From an uncultured Olsenella sp. (lineage in GTDB: Bacteria > Actinomycetota > Coriobacteriia > Coriobacteriales > Atopobiaceae): a stretch of DNA of 7,297 bases. The stretch is taken from positions 1 to 7,297 of the forward strand of contig CAUGFC010000089.1 in the NCBI GenBank assembly GCA_959598545.1. The letters run 5' to 3'. Every line of letters starts with the position of its first letter. Positions within the stretch are counted from its first letter, which is position 1. The notes under the pieces are model-generated. The model was not told where the DNA came from and made no database searches. It saw only the letters and a program-made list of their open reading frames with translations. Both the position numbers and the translations under genes were made by a program. This document shows positions 3,859-7,297 of the stretch, one piece after another.

Positions 3859-6669
3859 TCAGAAACGGGAGCCGCGACGAAGGAGCTCGCCGCCGACGAT
3901 CGCGAGCGCGCCTACGGCGAAAAGCGAACACACCGTCATGACGGGCAGCGTGTCACCGGTGCCCGCAAGACGCGCAGCCTCTGCCTCGGCTGCGGCCGCG
4001 GCCTCGTCGGCGTCGATCGCCTCAAGCAGCTCGTCGCAGCGCTCGATCAGGTCCTCCAGCTCAGCGCGCTCCTCGTCCGTCGCGTCCTCGAGGTTCTCCT
4101 CGGCGGCGTCCCTCACCGCCTCGACCGTCTCGCGGTCGTCTGGGTCCACGGTAGCCGGCGTGAGGTCCTCGATCTGGCCGGCGAGGTCCTCGATGGGCTT
4201 CATCGTGACCGTGACCTCGGTGACGTTGCCCGCCCGGTCGGTGGCGACGATGACGTAGCTGTGGTCCACGTCGCCCGCGAGCTCGAAGCTGCCGCCGGTG
4301 ACCGGCGCCCCGTCGAGCGTGACGGCGTCGAGGTTCTCATCGGCGACGTCGACGATCCTGGTCGCGTAGTAGGTGCCGCCGTCGTCGACGCCCGTGACCG
4401 CGGGCGGCGTCGCGTCGAGCACGAGGCCGTCAGAGGAGAGGTAAGTCACGTTGCCCGCATGGTCGGTGATCCTGGCGTAGACGACCAGGCGCTGGTCGGG
4501 CTCGATGTTGAACGTGCCCGTGTACTCGGTGAAGCGCATGCCCTCGAGCTCGTCGATCGTGAGCGCCGCATCGCCGTCATCGAGCAGGTACGCCACCTGG
4601 GCTGCCTTGTCATCCGTATAGCCCGCCATGGCGTAGCTGTCGTCGGTGGCGGTGATCTCGACCGTCTGGGTCTCCTTGAAGAAATGATCGAACGTGATGG
4701 TGTTCAGAAGCGAAGCCCATATGTCGCTCTCGATCGAGATCTCGCCGGTGGGAGGCGTCACGTCGGTCAAGAGGGAACCGTACTCGTTCCCGCATACATC
4801 GCATACCGGCAGTGCGAAATAGCTCTTCTCGCCGCCCGAACACGACGCCTCGTCGAGATGGGTTCCGCAGCCGTTCTCGCAGGCGTGGTAGTGCTTGCCG
4901 TTCTCTTGCGTCCATGTGTCCGAGGGGTCGTGGTTATCGGAGTTTATGGTGCCGTAGGAATCACCGCATATGTCGCAGACGGCGCGATCCGTACAGGTCG
5001 CTGTGCCCCCGATGTGCTGGCAAGCGTAGTCACAAACCGTGCAGACACCGTCCTCCCACGTATGGTTCGCCTCGGCGACTTCGACGGCGCCGCAGCATTC
5101 GTAGACCCGCTCGTGGGTCGTCGCGGTCTGCTTCCAAACCGGCTTACCCTCATGGTTATCCGGATCGACCCTACCGGTCGTGCCGCCGCACACCGAACAA
5201 GTTGCGAGCGACGTGCAAGTCGGAGTCGAATAGGTGCAGTTCTGTCGATCCTCATAGGTACAGTCATCGTTCGTGCAGTAGCGTCTGTGCCACCCGTTGG
5301 AACCCGCCTGAAACGCGCCAAGCGAATGGCCGCCGCTTGCCGGCCTTATCTCAAATCCGCACGTAGAGCATAGTAGCGCTGTCATGCAGGTCCCGTCATC
5401 AGTGCCGGCGTGGGCCTCGTAGACGGCCTTCACGGTCACGGAGGACCCGGACGGCGTCACCGAGGTGCTCGCCGATGACGCGTCCTTGAATGTTGCGTTA
5501 CCGCTGACGACTTCCCACCCCACGAAGTGACCCGAATCGGTCTTTTCGGAGGCAGAGATTTCCACGGTGCTCCCAGCGATATAGCTGCCGCTACCGGAGC
5601 CATCCTGAACGGTCAGCGTGCAGGTGTCGCTCTTTTCATACAGTGTGAGGCTCTGCGCGTCGACGGAGGCCCCCAGAGCTTCGCCACTGCTGCCGTATAT
5701 ATTGCTCAGGGTCCGCACCGACAACGACGCGCAGCCTGCTGTCACGCCAGGCGTAGGCCAAACCTGTTTGAAGACGTACAAGGGGTTGCGCAGCGTCTCG
5801 GCAAGGGAATTGGAGAAGAGCCGGTTCGTAGCGTCAGGGGCGTTGAGCCCGATAAGGGAAATCCTACTGTCGGAAGACGGCATGGCGCCATTATGACCAG
5901 AGAGATTGTAATAACCCAGATAAGCCGGGTCATCACGATCGAGGTACGTCAGGACGTTGGTCCAGTCGATAAGGTACATATTCCCGTCTTTGATATACGA
6001 GTAATAGGTTCCCATGGATGTCCCATCCCACAGGCAACCATTCAGATGGGTCCCGGAACGTGCGATGTCGCTCGTATAGCGCGTGTAGAATTCTCCCTCC
6101 TCGTCATCCCAGTACCACGTGCAGGGAGAGCTCGAGAGATATACGAAGGGAAGCGTCGGGTACACCACGCCAGCGAACTCCGTTGGTTTCCCGTAGGCGA
6201 GGTAGTAAACGTCTGCAGGGCGTTCATAAACTGTTTCGATGATGGTCTGTGTCACCGCAAGGTATTGGGCGCCATCGACGTTCCGCCCGGTCATGCGGAT
6301 CTGGTAGCCCTGATTCCCCTCGTCTGTGTCACCCTGAACCGCGGTCACCTCGAACTCGTACTGGCCGAGATCGCTGCCGTTGGCCCAGAGATTGCCAGAA
6401 TCGTCGAAGCTGAACGCGGTGGTTGACGTGCCCTGCTGATACGCCGGAATGAACGTGTCCGCCGTCAGGAGCCTGTTCGCGGTATCCGATTTCTCAAGGT
6501 TGTTGCTGATGTTCGCATGGAACACGTAGGTCTCGCCGCTGGTGGGCTCGTCGACCTCGACGTAGACGGAATTACCTGTCGCCGCCAATGCTGGAAGGGG
6601 CGAGGCAAGCAACAACGCGGTAAGCATAGTCATTGGTGCAACGATTCTTTTGAGCCATGTCATACCCAT
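3859..6669 (-). CDS. Secreted mosaic surface protein with CxxC array, Ig-like domains and LAGTG wall-sorting signal
   Basis: A 936-residue exported protein, probably anchored to the cell wall by an LAxTG-type sortase. Residues 1-29 form a signal peptide (Lys/Arg, hydrophobic core, ALA cleavage before ATG). Residues 30 to about 340 are Tyr/Trp-rich and match no family I can name. About 345-418 resembles the divergent InlB B-repeat (CTLTVQDGSGSG...AGSTVEISA...FVGWEV...VKAVYE). Residues 428-626 hold 22 cysteines in four CxxCG units (C434/437, C491/494, C565/568, C623/626), with CxxxxxC preceding three of them and NH motifs at 505-506 and 579-580. About 638-825 holds two Ig-like domains (DVTPPTGEISI..., DATPPAVTGV...), each ending in an ARITDHAGNVTY or ATDRAGNVTEVTV strand. 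About 826-900 is an acidic helical stalk ending in an Ala/Glu run. LAGTG (901-905), a hydrophobic segment (909-929) and RRGSRF finish the protein. An AGGGGG ribosome site precedes ATG 6669. Likely an adhesin or envelope protein; ligand unknown. Confidence 0.9.
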   Translation of the reverse strand: MGMTWLKRIVAPMTMLTALLLASPLPALAATGNSVYVEVDEPTSGETYVFHANISNNLEKSDTANRLLTADTFIPAYQQGTSTTAFSFDDSGNLWANGSDLGQYEFEVTAVQGDTDEGNQGYQIRMTGRNVDGAQYLAVTQTIIETVYERPADVYYLAYGKPTEFAGVVYPTLPFVYLSSSPCTWYWDDEEGEFYTRYTSDIARSGTHLNGCLWDGTSMGTYYSYIKDGNMYLIDWTNVLTYLDRDDPAYLGYYNLSGHNGAMPSSDSRISLIGLNAPDATNRLFSNSLAETLRNPLYVFKQVWPTPGVTAGCASLSVRTLSNIYGSSGEALGASVDAQSLTLYEKSDTCTLTVQDGSGSGSYIAGSTVEISASEKTDSGHFVGWEVVSGNATFKDASSASTSVTPSGSSVTVKAVYEAHAGTDDGTCMTALLCSTCGFEIRPASGGHSLGAFQAGSNGWHRRYCTNDDCTYEDRQNCTYSTPTCTSLATCSVCGGTTGRVDPDNHEGKPVWKQTATTHERVYECCGAVEVAEANHTWEDGVCTVCDYACQHIGGTATCTDRAVCDICGDSYGTINSDNHDPSDTWTQENGKHYHACENGCGTHLDEASCSGGEKSYFALPVCDVCGNEYGSLLTDVTPPTGEISIESDIWASLLNTITFDHFFKETQTVEITATDDSYAMAGYTDDKAAQVAYLLDDGDAALTIDELEGMRFTEYTGTFNIEPDQRLVVYARITDHAGNVTYLSSDGLVLDATPPAVTGVDDGGTYYATRIVDVADENLDAVTLDGAPVTGGSFELAGDVDHSYVIVATDRAGNVTEVTVTMKPIEDLAGQIEDLTPATVDPDDRETVEAVRDAAEENLEDATDEERAELEDLIERCDELLEAIDADEAAAAAEAEAARLAGTGDTLPVMTVCSLFAVGALAIVGGELLRRGSRF

Positions 6670-6738
6670 TGATTACCCCCTGCAAGCAGGCGTGCTACGT
6701 CCACTCAAACGTGATGTCAAAAAACTGTAGGGTAATCA
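6670..6738. repeat. 9-bp inverted repeat bracketing the surface-gene promoter
   Basis: TGATTACCC at 6670-6678 is the exact reverse complement of GGGTAATCA at 6730-6738. The arms flank the candidate promoter: the outer arm lies upstream of the -35 and the inner arm overlaps the ribosome site, immediately before the ATG. With 51 bases between arms it cannot be a transcript hairpin from this promoter, but two protein-binding half-sites are possible. Chance is not excluded. Confidence 0.4.
6692..6720 (-). promoter_or_regulatory. Candidate promoter of the surface-protein gene
   Basis: A perfect TTGACA (-35, minus strand, 6715-6720) is followed after 17 bases by TAGCAC (6692-6697), a poor -10 with three of six matches. 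The leader would be about 15-20 bases, ending in the ribosome site at 6676-6681. The -35 and spacing are strong, the -10 is weak, which would suit a regulated promoter. Confidence 0.45.
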
Positions 6739-6774
6739 GGTCTGCTCGCCATCACCCGAAATCAACGAAAAATG

Positions 6775-6810
6775 GGTGACAGGTCGAGCCGATGCCCATC
6801 GCTTCGGCCT
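6775..6810. repeat. REP-like element: GGTGACAGGT followed by an imperfect hairpin
   Basis: GGTGACAGGT (6775-6784) is identical to 131-140. It is followed by an imperfect inverted repeat: 6781-6793 pairs with 6798-6810 at 10 of 13 positions around GCCC, with perfect pairing of the inner CGAT/ATCG. It lies between the nfo stop (6824-6826) and the surface gene. On the minus strand the hairpin precedes a run ATTTTT after about eight bases, so it might weakly terminate nfo. GGGTGA (6774-6779) could alternatively pair with TCACCC (6752-6757). Confidence 0.5.
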
Positions 6811-6823
6811 ACGTTGTGGCAAT

Positions 6824-7297
6824 CTAGTCGCTCTTGAGGCCCCGAAGCATCGCGATCTCCGCGGCCCAACCGTCGAGGCTCGTCTGCGGGGTCTCGAGGA
6901 CCATGGGCAGGCCCTCCAGGCGCGGGTTCGTGACCACGGCGCGGAAGGTCTCGAGGCCGAGTGTGCCCTTCCCTATCCGCTCATGGCGGTCCTTGTGCGA
7001 GCCGAGCGGGTTCTTGGAGTCGTTGAGGTGCAGGGCGCGCAGGCGCCCAAGCCCGATCACACGGTCGAACTCGTCGAGCACGCCGTCGAGGTCGTGCACG
7101 ATGTCGTAGCCCGCGTCGGCAACGTGGCAGGTGTCCAGGCACACGCCGAGAAGCTCGTCGCGCTCCACGCCGTCGATGATGCGGGCCAGCTCCTCGAAGG
7201 AGCGCCCGACCTCAGTGCCCTTGCCAGCCATGGTCTCCAGCAGCACCGTCGTTGCCTGCCCGGGCTCGAGCACCTCGTTCAGGCCCTCGCAGATGAG
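6824..7297 (-). CDS. nfo: Endonuclease IV (deoxyribonuclease IV), C-terminal part
   Basis: The last 157 codons of a zinc-dependent AP endonuclease of base-excision repair, which cleaves 5' to abasic sites. The gene is cut by the right window edge; it is open to base 7297 (first visible residues LICEGLNEVLEPG), so the GTG at 7273 is an internal valine codon. Family metal ligands visible: Glu in LLETMAGKGT (E. coli Glu145), Asp and His in CLDTCH (179, 182), His in LHLNDSK (216), Asp and His in KDRHERIGKG (229, 231), and Glu in VLETP (261). The two N-terminal histidines would lie outside. The spacing and the C-terminal WAAEIAMLRGL match full-length bacterial Nfo of about 280 residues. It reads towards the surface gene, 154 bases away, but that gene appears to have its own promoter. 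Confidence 0.96.
   Translation of the reverse strand, partial: LICEGLNEVLEPGQATTVLLETMAGKGTEVGRSFEELARIIDGVERDELLGVCLDTCHVADAGYDIVHDLDGVLDEFDRVIGLGRLRALHLNDSKNPLGSHKDRHERIGKGTLGLETFRAVVTNPRLEGLPMVLETPQTSLDGWAAEIAMLRGLKSD

Noticed and set aside
4261..5373. 370-codon open frame on the plus strand
   Set aside because: It is fully antisense to the surface-protein gene, its product is Arg/Val-rich with no domain, and it reflects GC-rich codon positions.
5527..6426. 299-codon open frame on the plus strand
   Set aside because: Antisense to the same gene; no ribosome site or recognisable family, while the minus frame has a signal peptide and a domain order.

Overview
The window is high in GC and bacterial. 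It most resembles a gut-type actinomycete of the Coriobacteriia (Collinsella or Olsenella-like). The reasons are the GC-rich codon use, a tRNA gene with an encoded CCA end, an actinobacterial LAxTG-type wall-sorting signal (LAGTG), an ABC-F protein with an actinobacterial-looking second nucleotide domain, and short palindromic intergenic repeats carrying GG(T/G)GACAG. The class assignment is an inference from these features and has no marker gene behind it.

Layout from left to right. The window opens inside a tRNA-Pro(GGG) gene (+), followed by a strong intrinsic terminator and a perfect 19-bp inverted repeat. An isochorismatase-superfamily cysteine hydrolase lies on the minus strand (229-786). 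A divergent intergenic region (787-1106) holds a pair of 14-bp inverted repeats with nested inner pairings. Two plus-strand genes follow, probably one transcript: a small O6-alkylguanine-DNA alkyltransferase-like protein (1107-1421) and a short flavodoxin-fold protein (1468-1941). They converge on a minus-strand ABC-F ATPase of the Uup type (1969-3777). The stop codons of the flavodoxin and ABC-F genes lie symmetrically inside one 35-bp palindrome. Next, on the minus strand, is a 936-residue secreted, probably wall-anchored surface protein (3859-6669). Last is the C-terminal part of endonuclease IV (nfo, 6824 to the right edge).

Most of the content is housekeeping: translation (tRNA, ABC-F), DNA alkylation and abasic-site repair (the alkyltransferase-like protein and Nfo, which are not in one operon), and small redox or hydrolase enzymes. 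The accessory element is the surface protein. It is a mosaic of an unrecognised N-terminal domain, an InlB-B-like repeat, a 22-cysteine CxxC array, Ig-like domains, an acidic helical stalk and a sorting signal. Sampled GC falls to about 47-48% in its N-terminal part, against about 68% near its C-terminal end.

No mobile-element enzyme, CRISPR array, toxin-antitoxin pair or obvious defence system is visible. The least explained features are the intergenic palindromes and the N-terminal and cysteine-rich regions of the surface protein. No gap between genes exceeds about 320 bases; the two longest non-coding stretches (55-228 and 787-1106) are described in the entries.
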